Origin: Saliniramus sp050485405
GTDB lineage: Bacteria; Pseudomonadota; Alphaproteobacteria; Rhizobiales; Beijerinckiaceae
DNA: 64,000 nt
Assembly: GCA_050485405.1 (NCBI GenBank)
Contig: JBJHBI010000015.1
Span: 1 to 64,000, forward strand
Direction: 5' to 3'
Shown: piece by piece, positions 26,641 to 34,538 of the stretch
Layout of the letters: every line of letters starts with the position of its first letter
Position numbering within the stretch: the stretch's first letter is position 1
Notes under the pieces: model-generated
Seen by the model: the letters and a program-made list of their open reading frames with translations, nothing else
What the model was told of the DNA's origin: nothing
Databases searched by the model: none
Made by a program: the position numbers and the translations under genes

Positions 26641-27358
26641 CAGATTTCTCTTTTATTGTTTTCCGCACACGTTTTGGCAGCAGATTCCATCGCGGCGGAA
26701 TAAAAATATTCAACGACGTTGCAGGTTTATCTGTATCGTTGTGCCCCATATGTGGAATATGATCGGGAGCGAAATAAACACAGTTTCCCGAAAATCGTTG
26801 CGTTTCGTCTCCGACGTCCATGCGATACTCGCCTTCGAGACCGATCCCGATCTGTACACCACGATGCGCATGGCGCGGCATGAGCGCATCTGGCTCCAAC
26901 ACGGAGAGCATGATCTCGAACCAAGGGCCGACGAAAAAATTGAGATTCAATCCACCCTTGATACTTCGCGCGGGAGTCATGTCGAGAAATCGCACCTCTG
27001 GCGCACATGGAGTTGATTGCCCTTCCTGCTCCGGCTTCGGGAATCGCTTGATATCGAGGGTAATGGCCGTGGTGCTTCCGATATTCATTGCCCCGTGAGT
27101 TTCGCCGCCCGGCACCCAGTATGCGCCCTTTAGCGCCTTGAGATCACGCTGCTCATCACCAACGCGCATGCGGTAGGCCCCAGAAAGACACATCCCGATC
27201 TGGTGCTCGGCATGCTCATGAGGCGGGGCCTCAGCCCCTGGAGGCATTCGCGAAATCATTACTACCGTTCGCGCATCGTCACCGAGCTCAAAGACATCGG
27301 CCTCGATATCTCCGAAGAGCCTAATGCGCTCAGGCTTTGGAAAGTACGACTGGCTCAT
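26627..27358 (-). CDS. bacB: BacB-type bicupin isomerase
   Basis: 243-residue double-cupin protein matching Bacillus BacB, which isomerises the BacA product to the conjugated exo-dihydro-hydroxyphenylpyruvate. Both metal sites are complete: cupin 1 has His47, His49, Gln53 and His88 (PHEHAEHQIG, GETHGA); cupin 2 has His163, His165, Gln169 and His203 (PRHAHRGVQIG). Other shared pieces are ALDIKR-like LDIKRFPK, the FFVGPWFEIMLS segment and the C-terminal LNIFIPPRWN. It sits between bacC and bacA with overlaps on both sides, so the three are surely one transcript. Codon use is AT-richer than neighbours outside the cluster. Confidence 0.85.
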   Translation of the reverse strand: MSQSYFPKPERIRLFGDIEADVFELGDDARTVVMISRMPPGAEAPPHEHAEHQIGMCLSGAYRMRVGDEQRDLKALKGAYWVPGGETHGAMNIGSTTAITLDIKRFPKPEQEGQSTPCAPEVRFLDMTPARSIKGGLNLNFFVGPWFEIMLSVLEPDALMPRHAHRGVQIGIGLEGEYRMDVGDETQRFSGNCVYFAPDHIPHMGHNDTDKPATSLNIFIPPRWNLLPKRVRKTIKEKSDAIR

Positions 27359-28089
27359 GCGACCACATCCGCTTCTGGTGATCTTTCATTAGACGACACC
27401 CCGTCATCGCCAAGCAAGAAGAGGTTCCATGTCATTGCAATCGCTATACCTTTTGGGTGATGAGCCATATGCTGTGCATGGATCGTTTCCAGATTGCACA
27501 ATGCAACATCGGCTTCGCCCACGAGAGCGGCATTGGCCGCGGCTACCGTGGATGGGCAGGATGAAACCTCGTAGCGGACGCCGGCGGGAACCAGTTGCGG
27601 CAGCAGAGTAATCGGCGCAGGGTGCGTGGCCACACGAATCGTAGCATTTGGCGACAGCGGGTCGATTTGCGACGCTGACCAAGCAAGGTGGTAGGGTGGA
27701 GTGTCGAAGCAAAAACACCCGACCAGACGCGTATGCTGGCTCATGAAAAAACGATCAATCCCTGCATATGCACTAGGCACCAAGGCAAGGTGCGCGCCAG
27801 ATTCTTCAGATATGAGACTGGAAATCGAGTCCAGTATCATTTCAAATTGTGAATACAGCTTTATCTCAATATCCTCGCGTATATTGTACAGTAATGCTTG
27901 AGCAGCGATATGACTGCTTGTATTTTCCGGCCCTAGGGTGTGTATTGCATCAACAAAGAAATCTGCAGCACCGAAAAAGCTTGGCGCGGTTGCAACTTTC
28001 AGCTTTTCGCTTTCGAGCAATCTCGCAACATCAGCGCGCGAAGATTTCGGTCGGCAATTCCCATGAAATACGTCTGCTTCCAATGCCAT
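27355..28089 (-). CDS. bacA: BacA-type prephenate decarboxylase
   Basis: 244-residue protein with the prephenate dehydratase fold. TLGPENTSS at 51-59 corresponds to TLGPEGTSS of Bacillus BacA; further matches are VPSAYAGIDRFFM, CFDTPPYHLAW, ATHPAPITLL and AMTWNLFLLG at 218-227. In true dehydratases the last segment carries the catalytic TRF triplet; here it is TWN, in BacA SWS, which agrees with decarboxylation without aromatisation. It would convert prephenate to the non-aromatic dihydro-hydroxyphenylpyruvate, the entry to anticapsin and related warheads. First gene of the operon, overlapping bacB by ATGA. The N terminus is about 25 residues longer than in Bacillus. Confidence 0.82.
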   Translation of the reverse strand: MALEADVFHGNCRPKSSRADVARLLESEKLKVATAPSFFGAADFFVDAIHTLGPENTSSHIAAQALLYNIREDIEIKLYSQFEMILDSISSLISEESGAHLALVPSAYAGIDRFFMSQHTRLVGCFCFDTPPYHLAWSASQIDPLSPNATIRVATHPAPITLLPQLVPAGVRYEVSSCPSTVAAANAALVGEADVALCNLETIHAQHMAHHPKGIAIAMTWNLFLLGDDGVSSNERSPEADVVA

Positions 28090-28389
28090 ATCATTAAATC
28101 CTATGATTGCCTTACTAGAACATATGTTACTAAAAGTAGTGCACCTGACAAGCCCAAATTTTGTTCATGTGCGGAACTTTTAGCCACACAAATATTGAGA
28201 TTTATTATAGATAATTCTTTTCTTAATAAAATTTAATAAAAGAATGCAGTGTATAGCTTCAAAATTTCAGTATTTGGTCCAATGCCCTGTTTGAGAACAA
28301 TCTCGAATAGATAGTCACGCCGCGTAGCTAGTGCATAATGGACTTGCGGCAGGGCGGATGGAAGAGAGTTATCCACATTGACTCCCGCC
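28090..28389 (-). promoter_or_regulatory. AT-rich promoter region of the bac-like operon
   Basis: Strongly AT-rich 300-base region upstream of bacA. Read on the minus strand, TTGAAG (28257-28262) and TATTAA (28233-28238) form a sigma-70-like promoter with an 18-base spacer, predicting a leader of about 135 nt. A perfect 10-bp palindrome AACATATGTT lies at 28119-28128 inside the leader and could be an operator. No gene was supported here. Confidence 0.45.
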
Positions 28390-28836
28390 TCACCCCGCCA
28401 CGCGGCTGACGCGGGGTCTCGCGCCGTCTATGGCGGTGACTTCGACGAGTTCGCCTTCCTTGACGAGGTCGTCGCTGACGACGGCGAAGCTGGTATCGGC
28501 GACGCGGATGCGACCGCGCCCGGCTTCGAAATCGGCGATCGCCACGTAGCGGCGCCCGATCATGGCCTGCAGATCCTGATTGATCATCGGCGCGCCGTCG
28601 CGCTTGCTGCGGCGCTGGATGGCGAAGCCGAGGCCGATCGAGGAGAGCATCGCCACGGCGAAGATCAGCATCTGCCAGGCCAGCGGCAGTTCCGGCGCGA
28701 GGGTGAGGATGAGGCCGACGGCGAGCGCGCCGAAGCCGATCCAGAGGAGGAACACCCCCGGCATAACGATTTCGAGACCGGCGATCAGCGCACCGGCGAT
28801 GATCCAGATCCAGGGCGAATCGAACAGCGTTTCCAT
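28390..28836 (-). CDS. NfeD family membrane protein
   Basis: 148-residue protein with three or four hydrophobic helices (about 8-80, with WIIAGALIAGLEIVMPGVFLLW type sequence) and a C-terminal OB-fold from roughly 90 onward (VGRRYVAIADFEAGRGRIRV-like start, then ELVEVTAIDGARPRV). NfeD proteins pair with SPFH/stomatin proteins in membrane quality control. It follows such a gene on the same strand by 67 bases. The ATG at 28836 starts the family-like sequence; a TTG 21 codons upstream is possible but unlikely. Confidence 0.88.
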   Translation of the reverse strand: METLFDSPWIWIIAGALIAGLEIVMPGVFLLWIGFGALAVGLILTLAPELPLAWQMLIFAVAMLSSIGLGFAIQRRSKRDGAPMINQDLQAMIGRRYVAIADFEAGRGRIRVADTSFAVVSDDLVKEGELVEVTAIDGARPRVSRVAG

Positions 28837-28903
28837 GGGCTGACGGGCTTCCTCGTATCGGACCCCGGCGGTGGATGCCCGCCGGGGCGTGTCACGCAAT
28901 GTC

Positions 28904-29833
28904 TCACGATTTGGACGGATTGCCGACGGTCTTGAGCAATTCGCCGATCCCCGCCACGGCGCCGGTCACGCCGCCGGCCTCGAGCGGCATCAGCACCAGC
29001 TTGGAATTGTCGGAAGAGCCGATCTGGCCGAGCGCCTCGACGTATTTCTGGCCGAGGAAGAACTGCACGGCCTGGATATCACCCTCGGCGATGGCTTTCG
29101 AGACCATCTGCGTCGCCTTGGCATCGGCTTCCGCCGCACGCTCGCGGGCTTCCGCCTCGAGGAAGGCGGCTTCGCGCAGCCCCTGTGCGCGCAGGATCTC
29201 GGCCTCGCGCTCGCCCTGCGCCTTGAGGATTTCCGCCTCGCGCAGACCGTTCGCCTCCGTGACCGAAGCGCGACGCCGGCGCTCGGCGGTCATCTGCAGG
29301 TTCATCGCAGCCTGGAGATCTTCCGACATGCGCAGGTCGCGGATCTCGATGCGCATGATCTTGACGCCCCAGGGATTGGTCGCCTCGTCGATGATCGCCA
29401 TCAGGATCTCGTTGATCTCGGCGCGCTTGGAGAGCGTGTCGTCGAGATCCATCGAACCGATCACCGAACGCAGATTGGTGGTGGTGAGGTTGACGATGGC
29501 CTCTTCCAGGTTCTGCACCTGATAGGCCGCACGGGCGGTATCCTGCACGCGGAAGAAGACGACGCCGTCGGCGATCACGGCGGCGTTGTCCTTGGTGATC
29601 ACGGTCTGGGCCGGCACGTCGAGCACCTGCTCCATGACGCTGAGCCTGCGCCCGATCCGATCGATGAAGGGCACGATCAGGCACAGGCCCGATTGCAGGG
29701 TGCGGGTGTAGCGCCCGAAGCGCTCGACGGTCCATTCCTCGCCCTGCGGCACCGTCTTGATGCCGGAATAGAGGACGAGAATCGCCACGGCGACGATGCT
29801 CAGGGCGAAAAGCGTAATCGGTTCGAGGGTCAT
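28904..29833 (-). CDS. SPFH/band 7 (stomatin, QmcA-like) protein
   Basis: 309-residue membrane-anchored protein. One N-terminal hydrophobic helix (about 5-25) is followed by the SPFH domain with VPQGEEWTVERFGRYTRTL, then a long charged Ala/Glu-rich coiled coil around 180-260. C-terminal KYVEALGQIGSS is typical of QmcA/stomatin. Such proteins form large membrane assemblies and regulate proteases or lipid domains. It heads a two-gene unit with NfeD. AAGGA precedes the ATG. Confidence 0.92.
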   Translation of the reverse strand: MTLEPITLFALSIVAVAILVLYSGIKTVPQGEEWTVERFGRYTRTLQSGLCLIVPFIDRIGRRLSVMEQVLDVPAQTVITKDNAAVIADGVVFFRVQDTARAAYQVQNLEEAIVNLTTTNLRSVIGSMDLDDTLSKRAEINEILMAIIDEATNPWGVKIMRIEIRDLRMSEDLQAAMNLQMTAERRRRASVTEANGLREAEILKAQGEREAEILRAQGLREAAFLEAEARERAAEADAKATQMVSKAIAEGDIQAVQFFLGQKYVEALGQIGSSDNSKLVLMPLEAGGVTGAVAGIGELLKTVGNPSKS

Positions 29834-30055
29834 GGTCGGTCCTTCGATGGCGTTCAGGCGGGGGGAAATGCCGATAGGGGTTTGCAGCGATATCGCATTG
29901 CCGAGTTAATTTTTCCCGCTTCACGGCTACGGATGACGCGGCAAGCGGAAAGCCGCCCCGTCATGGGTGGAATTGCGGCTGGTCATGAACCCCGTGAGGC
30001 GTGATCATGGCGCGGCGCGCAGGCCGGACAAACTGACGCGGGATGAGGCGAAAAG

Positions 30056-30841
30056 ATGAAGACGATCGTGGATCTCAATTGCGACATGGGCGAAGGCTTC
30101 GGGCATTGGCGCTACGGCGACGCGCCGGATGCCGCGCTGATGCCACTCGTCAGCTCGGCCAATGTCGCGACGGGTTATCATGCGGGCGACCCCAATCTGA
30201 TGAACGAGGCGGCGGCGCTCGCGAAGGCGCACGGCGTGGGGCTCGGCGCCCATCCCGGCTACAAGGACCTTCAGGGCTTCGGGCGACGCATGATCCGCAG
30301 CAGCGACGAGGAACTCGTCAACGACATCCTCTACCAGACCGGCGCCCTGCGCGAATTCGCGCGTCGCCACGGCATCTGCCTCCAGCATCTCAAGCTGCAT
30401 GGCGCGCTCTACATGGAGGCCGCCGCGAATGTGAGCCTGTCGCGGCACCTCGTCGAGACCCTGCGCGCGAGTGCGCCCGATCTCCTCGTCTTCTGCATGC
30501 ATGTGTCGGAAACGCATGAAGCCGCGCTGCGCGCCGATCAGCCGGTGATCCGCGAGCTCTACGCCGATCGCGATTACGACGATAGCGGCTCCATCGTCTT
30601 CACGCGCAAGGCCGGCGGCTACGAGCCCCAAGCCATCGCGGCGAAAGTCCTGCGCGCCTGCCGCGAGGGGGTGGTCGAAACCGTGACGGGACGCGACGTC
30701 GCGATCACCTTCGAATCGATCTGCTTCCATTCCGACACGCCCGGCGCGCTGGCCATCGGCGAAGCGATCCGCAAGACGCTCACCGATAACGGCATCACCA
30801 TCGCGCCGGCGGCGAGGGTCCGCGAGGCCATGGGCGGCTGA
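30056..30841 (+). CDS. pxpA: 5-oxoprolinase subunit A (LamB/YcsF family)
   Basis: 261-residue LamB/YcsF protein. The N terminus DLNCDMGEGFG, ANVATGYHAGDP and GAHPGYKDLQGFGRR are the family signatures, as are HLKLHGALY and ADRDY. In the PxpABC complex, subunit A works with B and C to hydrolyse 5-oxoproline using ATP. No pxpB or pxpC is adjacent: the neighbours are an SPFH unit and a ketopantoate-reductase-like gene. The usual VHGDTPGAV segment reads FHSDTPGAL. Either the partners are elsewhere or this copy has another job. Confidence 0.88.
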   Translation: MKTIVDLNCDMGEGFGHWRYGDAPDAALMPLVSSANVATGYHAGDPNLMNEAAALAKAHGVGLGAHPGYKDLQGFGRRMIRSSDEELVNDILYQTGALREFARRHGICLQHLKLHGALYMEAAANVSLSRHLVETLRASAPDLLVFCMHVSETHEAALRADQPVIRELYADRDYDDSGSIVFTRKAGGYEPQAIAAKVLRACREGVVETVTGRDVAITFESICFHSDTPGALAIGEAIRKTLTDNGITIAPAARVREAMGG

Positions 30842-30860
30842 GGCGCAAGGGCAATACGCG

Positions 30861-31784
30861 TCAGCGGTCGAATGCCCGCTCCCGTGCCCGGATCAGCGCG
30901 ACGAGCGTCGTATTGACCGGTGCCGGCACACCGACTTCGGCCCCCACCCGGGGCACCGCGCCGTTGATCACGTCGATCTCGCAGCGTTTGCCGGCCATGT
31001 GGTCGAGCAGCATCGAGGGGCGTGCGCCGGGGATCTTCTCGCCGAAGGCCCGCACATAGGCGGCGGGATCGGCGATATCGACGGCGATCCCCTTGGCGCG
31101 GGCGACGGCGAAGGCCTCGCTCGCGCAGGCGGCGGCGACGGAGAAGGCATCCGGGTCCGCGAGCACCTCCCCGATGGTGCGGCCGGTCAGGGTGCAGGTG
31201 CCGCTGAAGGCGACGTTGCAGATGAATTTCTCCCAGACGAGCTGGTGGATATCCTCGAAGAGCAGCACCTTGAAGCCGCCCTTGCGCCAGATTTCAGCGA
31301 TGTGCTCCATCCGCGCGCTGGTGCCGCCGCGATACTCGCCGATCCTGACGAATTCCCAGCCGTTATGGTGGACATGCCCCGGCTGCGGGATCGAGGCGCC
31401 GAAGCCGCCGACCACGCCGATCATGGTCCGCTCCTCGCCGAGGATCGCCGCGACTTTGTCGGCCGAGCCGAGCCCGTTCTGGATCGTCAGCACGACGCCG
31501 CCATCTGCCAGGATCTCGCGCGCCGCCCGCGCCGCGGCCTCGACGCCATCGGCTTTCGTCGCGATGATGACGAGATCGGCCGGGCCGGCCTCGCGCGCAT
31601 CGGTGGTAGCCGTGATCCGCGCCACGCGCTCCCCGCTCGCCCCCGAGACCCGCAACCCGTCGCGGCGGATCGCGTCGATATGGGCCGCCCAGGTATCGAC
31701 GGCGACGATGTCGAGCCCGGCATCACCGAGCAGGCCGGCATAGACCGAGCCCATGGCGCCGGTGCCGATGATGACGATACGCAT
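30861..31784 (-). CDS. Ketopantoate reductase-like (PanE/ApbA family) oxidoreductase
   Basis: 307-residue NADP-dependent reductase. The dinucleotide motif GTGAMGSVYAGLLGDAG is at 7-23, TIQNGLG is the conserved loop around 100, and the C-terminal domain has WEKFICNVAFSGTCTLTGRT with the catalytic Lys and MLLDHMAGKRCEIDVINGAV with the Glu/Asn pair. Could be PanE of pantothenate synthesis, but the family contains many other 2-hydroxyacid dehydrogenases, and panB is 25 kb away. Convergent with pxpA. Confidence 0.85.
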   Translation of the reverse strand: MRIVIIGTGAMGSVYAGLLGDAGLDIVAVDTWAAHIDAIRRDGLRVSGASGERVARITATTDAREAGPADLVIIATKADGVEAAARAAREILADGGVVLTIQNGLGSADKVAAILGEERTMIGVVGGFGASIPQPGHVHHNGWEFVRIGEYRGGTSARMEHIAEIWRKGGFKVLLFEDIHQLVWEKFICNVAFSGTCTLTGRTIGEVLADPDAFSVAAACASEAFAVARAKGIAVDIADPAAYVRAFGEKIPGARPSMLLDHMAGKRCEIDVINGAVPRVGAEVGVPAPVNTTLVALIRARERAFDR

Positions 31785-31804
31785 GGCTTGTCTCCGTATG
31801 GCTC

Positions 31805-32557
31805 TCAGCCGGGCTTTGCGACGCCGAGATCGTGCACGCCGTGTTTCTCGATCAGCGCTGCGACGAGACCGCCATCACGCGCGGCGGTGACGAACCGCGC
31901 CACGAGCGGCAGTGCCTCGGCCTTTGCGATCGGCACACCGATCGCCTGCTGCACGGCCATGAATCGCCCCGGCAGGATCCGGGTCCCCGGCATGGCGCGC
32001 TCGTCGGTGACGAGGCGCGAGCGCAGCCCCGCGAGGGCGTCGAGTCCCTCGTCGCGAAACAGCGCGAGCGCCTCGTCGAAATTGCCGGCATAGACGAGTT
32101 CGGCGTGGCGCAGGTTGTTCTCGAGCCACAGGGCGTAGGCCGTGCGCCCGGTCACGGCGATGCGTTTGCCAGGCAGATCGACCGCCTGCGGCGTGTCGAA
32201 GGGTGCATCGTCGCGCACGAGATAGCTCGCTTCGATCTCCACATAGGATTCGCTGAAGGCGATCATGCGCGCGCGCTGCGGTTCGGCGCCGATCAGCCCG
32301 ATATCCCAGGCATCCTCCGCCGCCGCATCCGCGAGCGGGCCGGGCGAAGGATAGGTCACGTAGGTGACGTCGACACCGAGGCAATCGGCGAATGAGCGCG
32401 CCATATCGGGCGACACGCCGACCGGATCGCCGGCATCGGTCTTGCCGGTGACGAGCAGGAAATTCGAAAGGTTCGTTCCCGATCGCAGGACGCCGCCGGG
32501 CGCGAGCAGGTCGCGCAGCCTCGGCTCGACGGGTCCGATATCGATATTGGCGGCCAT
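31805..32557 (-). CDS. Solute-binding-like protein (SBP_bac_3) lacking a signal peptide
   Basis: 250-residue protein with the fold of amino-acid ABC transporter binding proteins: VGVSPDMARSFADCLG, AWDIGLIGAEPQRARMIAFS and the ESYVEIEASYLVRD segment. Unlike transported binding proteins it has no hydrophobic N terminus, and no ABC permease or ATPase is adjacent. It may act in the cytoplasm or be exported by another route. GGGGAGGGG precedes the ATG at 32557. It lies 20 bases upstream of the PanE-like gene on the same strand, so they may be cotranscribed. Confidence 0.75.
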   Translation of the reverse strand: MAANIDIGPVEPRLRDLLAPGGVLRSGTNLSNFLLVTGKTDAGDPVGVSPDMARSFADCLGVDVTYVTYPSPGPLADAAAEDAWDIGLIGAEPQRARMIAFSESYVEIEASYLVRDDAPFDTPQAVDLPGKRIAVTGRTAYALWLENNLRHAELVYAGNFDEALALFRDEGLDALAGLRSRLVTDERAMPGTRILPGRFMAVQQAIGVPIAKAEALPLVARFVTAARDGGLVAALIEKHGVHDLGVAKPG

Positions 32558-32721
32558 CTGCATCCCCTCCCCGGCGAAACCATCAGTCAAATGCCGGGGA
32601 GAAAGCTAACACGGCCCGTAATGACGGGTCAGGCTGCGATGCCCTTCACGAACGCGGTTCCCGGTTTGCCGGAGCGCGCATTCTCGCAATGCGGGAGGGC
32701 TTTTCCATAGCGCAAAGCGCC

Positions 32722-32750
32722 TTGATATTTGCTGGTACGATGGCTATGCT
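32722..32750 (+). promoter_or_regulatory. Sigma-70-like promoter of a candidate small RNA
   Basis: TTGATA (32722-32727) and TATGCT (32745-32750) separated by exactly 17 bases. This is an unusually good housekeeping-type promoter for a GC-rich alphaproteobacterium and it points at a strong terminator about 90 bases further on. Confidence 0.55.
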
Positions 32751-32754
32751 CACC

Positions 32755-32866
32755 ATCCTAGGATGCTTTCTTGAGGGAAAACGACCATGCCCCGGAAATA
32801 CACTCTCTGAGCAACTTACTTCAACGGCTTATATATCACGGCCTGCCCTGCGGCAGGCCGTTTTTG
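32755..32866 (+). ncRNA. Candidate free-standing small RNA of about 110 nt
   Basis: The interval between a good promoter and a strong intrinsic terminator in a gap between two minus-strand genes. The predicted RNA starts near 32755, contains the self-complementary ATCCTAGGAT, an unstructured AT-richer middle, and ends in a perfect 9-bp GC-rich stem with a U-run. It also holds a seven-codon reading frame MPRKYTL (32787-32810) with a GAGGGA site, so a tiny peptide or leader is an alternative. I cannot assign it to a named RNA family. Confidence 0.55.
32839..32865 (+). terminator. Strong intrinsic terminator
   Basis: CGGCCTGCC / GGCAGGCCG perfect 9-bp stem with a CTGC loop followed directly by five T on the plus strand. 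On the minus strand the stem is followed by TGATATATAAG, not a U-run, so it serves a plus-strand transcript although no plus-strand gene is annotated immediately upstream. Confidence 0.85.
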
Positions 32867-32888
32867 TTCGTCTGGGCGCAGGCCGCCC

Positions 32889-33545
32889 TCACACCGCGAC
32901 CTTGAACGCGGCTTGCGTCTTCGCCTTGATCTCGTCGACGCTGACGCCGTCGGCGAGTTCGATCAGGGTCATGCCGCCATCGCCTTCCTTGTCGATGGTG
33001 AAGACGCCGAGATCGGTGATCACCATGTCGACGACGCGGGTGCCGGTCAGCGGCAGGTCGCAGCCCTTGAGCAGCTTGGGCGATTCCGAGCCGTCCTTGC
33101 CCTTGGCGACGTGCTCCATCACCACCACGACCTTCTTCACGCCGGCAACGAGATCCATCGCGCCGCCCATGCCCTTGACCATCTTGCCGGGGATCATCCA
33201 GTTGGCGAGATCGCCGTTCTCGGCCACCTGCATGGCGCCGAGGATCGAGAGGTCGATATGGCCACCGCGCACCATGGCGAAGCTGTCGGCGGAGGAGAAG
33301 AAGCTCGTCGTCGGCAGCTCCGTCACCGTCTGCTTGCCGGCATTGATGAGATCGGGATCCTCCTCGCCCTCATAGGGAAAGGGCCCCATGCCGAGCATGC
33401 CGTTCTCGCTCTGCAGCTGCACGCTCATGCCGTCGGGGATGTAGTTCGAGACCAGCGTCGGGATGCCGATGCCGAGATTGACGTAGAAACCGTCGCGCAA
33501 TTCCTTCGCGGCGCGCGCGGCCATCTGTTCACGGGTCCAGGCCAT
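32889..33545 (-). CDS. scoB: 3-oxoacid CoA-transferase subunit B
   Basis: 218-residue beta subunit of a two-subunit CoA transferase (succinyl-CoA:3-ketoacid type). The catalytic glutamate lies in QSENGMLGMGPFP, and VNLGIGIPTLV and VAKGKDGSESPKLLKGC are typical. Transfers CoA between succinyl-CoA and acetoacetate or a 3-oxoacid, in ketone-body or aromatic degradation. It follows the alpha subunit by 24 bases on the same strand. Confidence 0.92.
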   Translation of the reverse strand: MAWTREQMAARAAKELRDGFYVNLGIGIPTLVSNYIPDGMSVQLQSENGMLGMGPFPYEGEEDPDLINAGKQTVTELPTTSFFSSADSFAMVRGGHIDLSILGAMQVAENGDLANWMIPGKMVKGMGGAMDLVAGVKKVVVVMEHVAKGKDGSESPKLLKGCDLPLTGTRVVDMVITDLGVFTIDKEGDGGMTLIELADGVSVDEIKAKTQAAFKVAV

Positions 33546-33569
33546 GATTGTTCTCCTTCACGCGGGCTT

Positions 33570-34277
33570 TCAGGCGGCGGGACGTTCGCGGGTGGTGCGC
33601 TTCTCGATCATCTTCTCGACATCCGGCACATGGATCATGCGTTTCACGAAGATGCCGGGCGTGATGATGTGATCGGGATCGAGCGAACCCGGCTCGACCA
33701 GATGCTCCACCTGCGCGATCGTCATGCGCGAGGCCGTGGCCATCATCGGATTGAAGTTGCGCGCGGTCTTGCGGTAGATCAGATTGCCTTCCGTGTCGCC
33801 CTTCCACGCATGCACGAGCGAGACGTCGGCGAAGAGCCCCGTCTCCATCACGTAGTCATGCCCGTCGAAATTGCGCACTTCCTTGCCCTCGGCGATGAGC
33901 GTGCCCACGCCCGTCTTGGTGAAGAAGGCGGGAATGCCCGCACCGCCGGCGCGGATGCGCTCGGCCAGGGTACCCTGCGGGTTGAATTCGAGCTCGAGCT
34001 CGCCGGCGAGATATTGCTGCGCGAACAGCTTGTTCTCACCCACATAGGACGAAATCATCTTGCGGATCTGGCGCGTTTCCAGCAGCAGGCCGAGCCCCGC
34101 ACCATCGATACCGGCATTGTTCGAGACGACCGTCAGATCCTTGACGCCCGATTCCTTCACCGCTTCGATCAGCACGCTCGGAATCCCGCAAAGGCCGAAC
34201 CCGCCCGCCATGATGGTCATGCCGTCGCGCAGAACGCCGGCCAGCGCTTCCTTGGCGCTCGCATGCACTTTCTTCAT
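33570..34277 (-). CDS. scoA: 3-oxoacid CoA-transferase subunit A
   Basis: 235-residue alpha subunit. The CoA-binding GGFGLCGIPSVLI stretch is at about 24-36, then SNNAGIDGAGLGLLL and ISSYVGENKLFAQQYL, and the acid-rich LELEFNPQGTLAERIRAGGAG. Start placed at 34277, directly after GAGAGGACTGGCG; an in-frame codon eight residues upstream is possible. Pairs with scoB as one transcription unit. The acceptor acid cannot be read from sequence. Confidence 0.92.
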   Translation of the reverse strand: MKKVHASAKEALAGVLRDGMTIMAGGFGLCGIPSVLIEAVKESGVKDLTVVSNNAGIDGAGLGLLLETRQIRKMISSYVGENKLFAQQYLAGELELEFNPQGTLAERIRAGGAGIPAFFTKTGVGTLIAEGKEVRNFDGHDYVMETGLFADVSLVHAWKGDTEGNLIYRKTARNFNPMMATASRMTIAQVEHLVEPGSLDPDHIITPGIFVKRMIHVPDVEKMIEKRTTRERPAA

Positions 34278-34538
34278 CGCCAGTCCTCTCCCCTCATGCA
34301 TTCACGATCAGCCGAAACCGGCTGTGGATGCCGTCTTGATGTGCACCGCACTCAAAGGCTTGCCGCCGGGATAGTCAAGCCGCGCGGACGTGATTGCCGC
34401 TTCGCTTTAAGCGACGATGCCGTGATGCCCATATCCGCGTGAGCCGGGGCGCCTTGATTCCCGCCCGCCCGCGCCCGATCATCGCGATCAATGCGGATTA
34501 CGCCGGGAGGCATAGCCGGCGAGAGGGCGGGAGAGGTC

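Noticed and set aside
27940..28236. 98-codon plus-strand frame overlapping the bacA 5' end
   Set aside because: Mostly antisense to bacA and the AT-rich promoter; no ribosome site.
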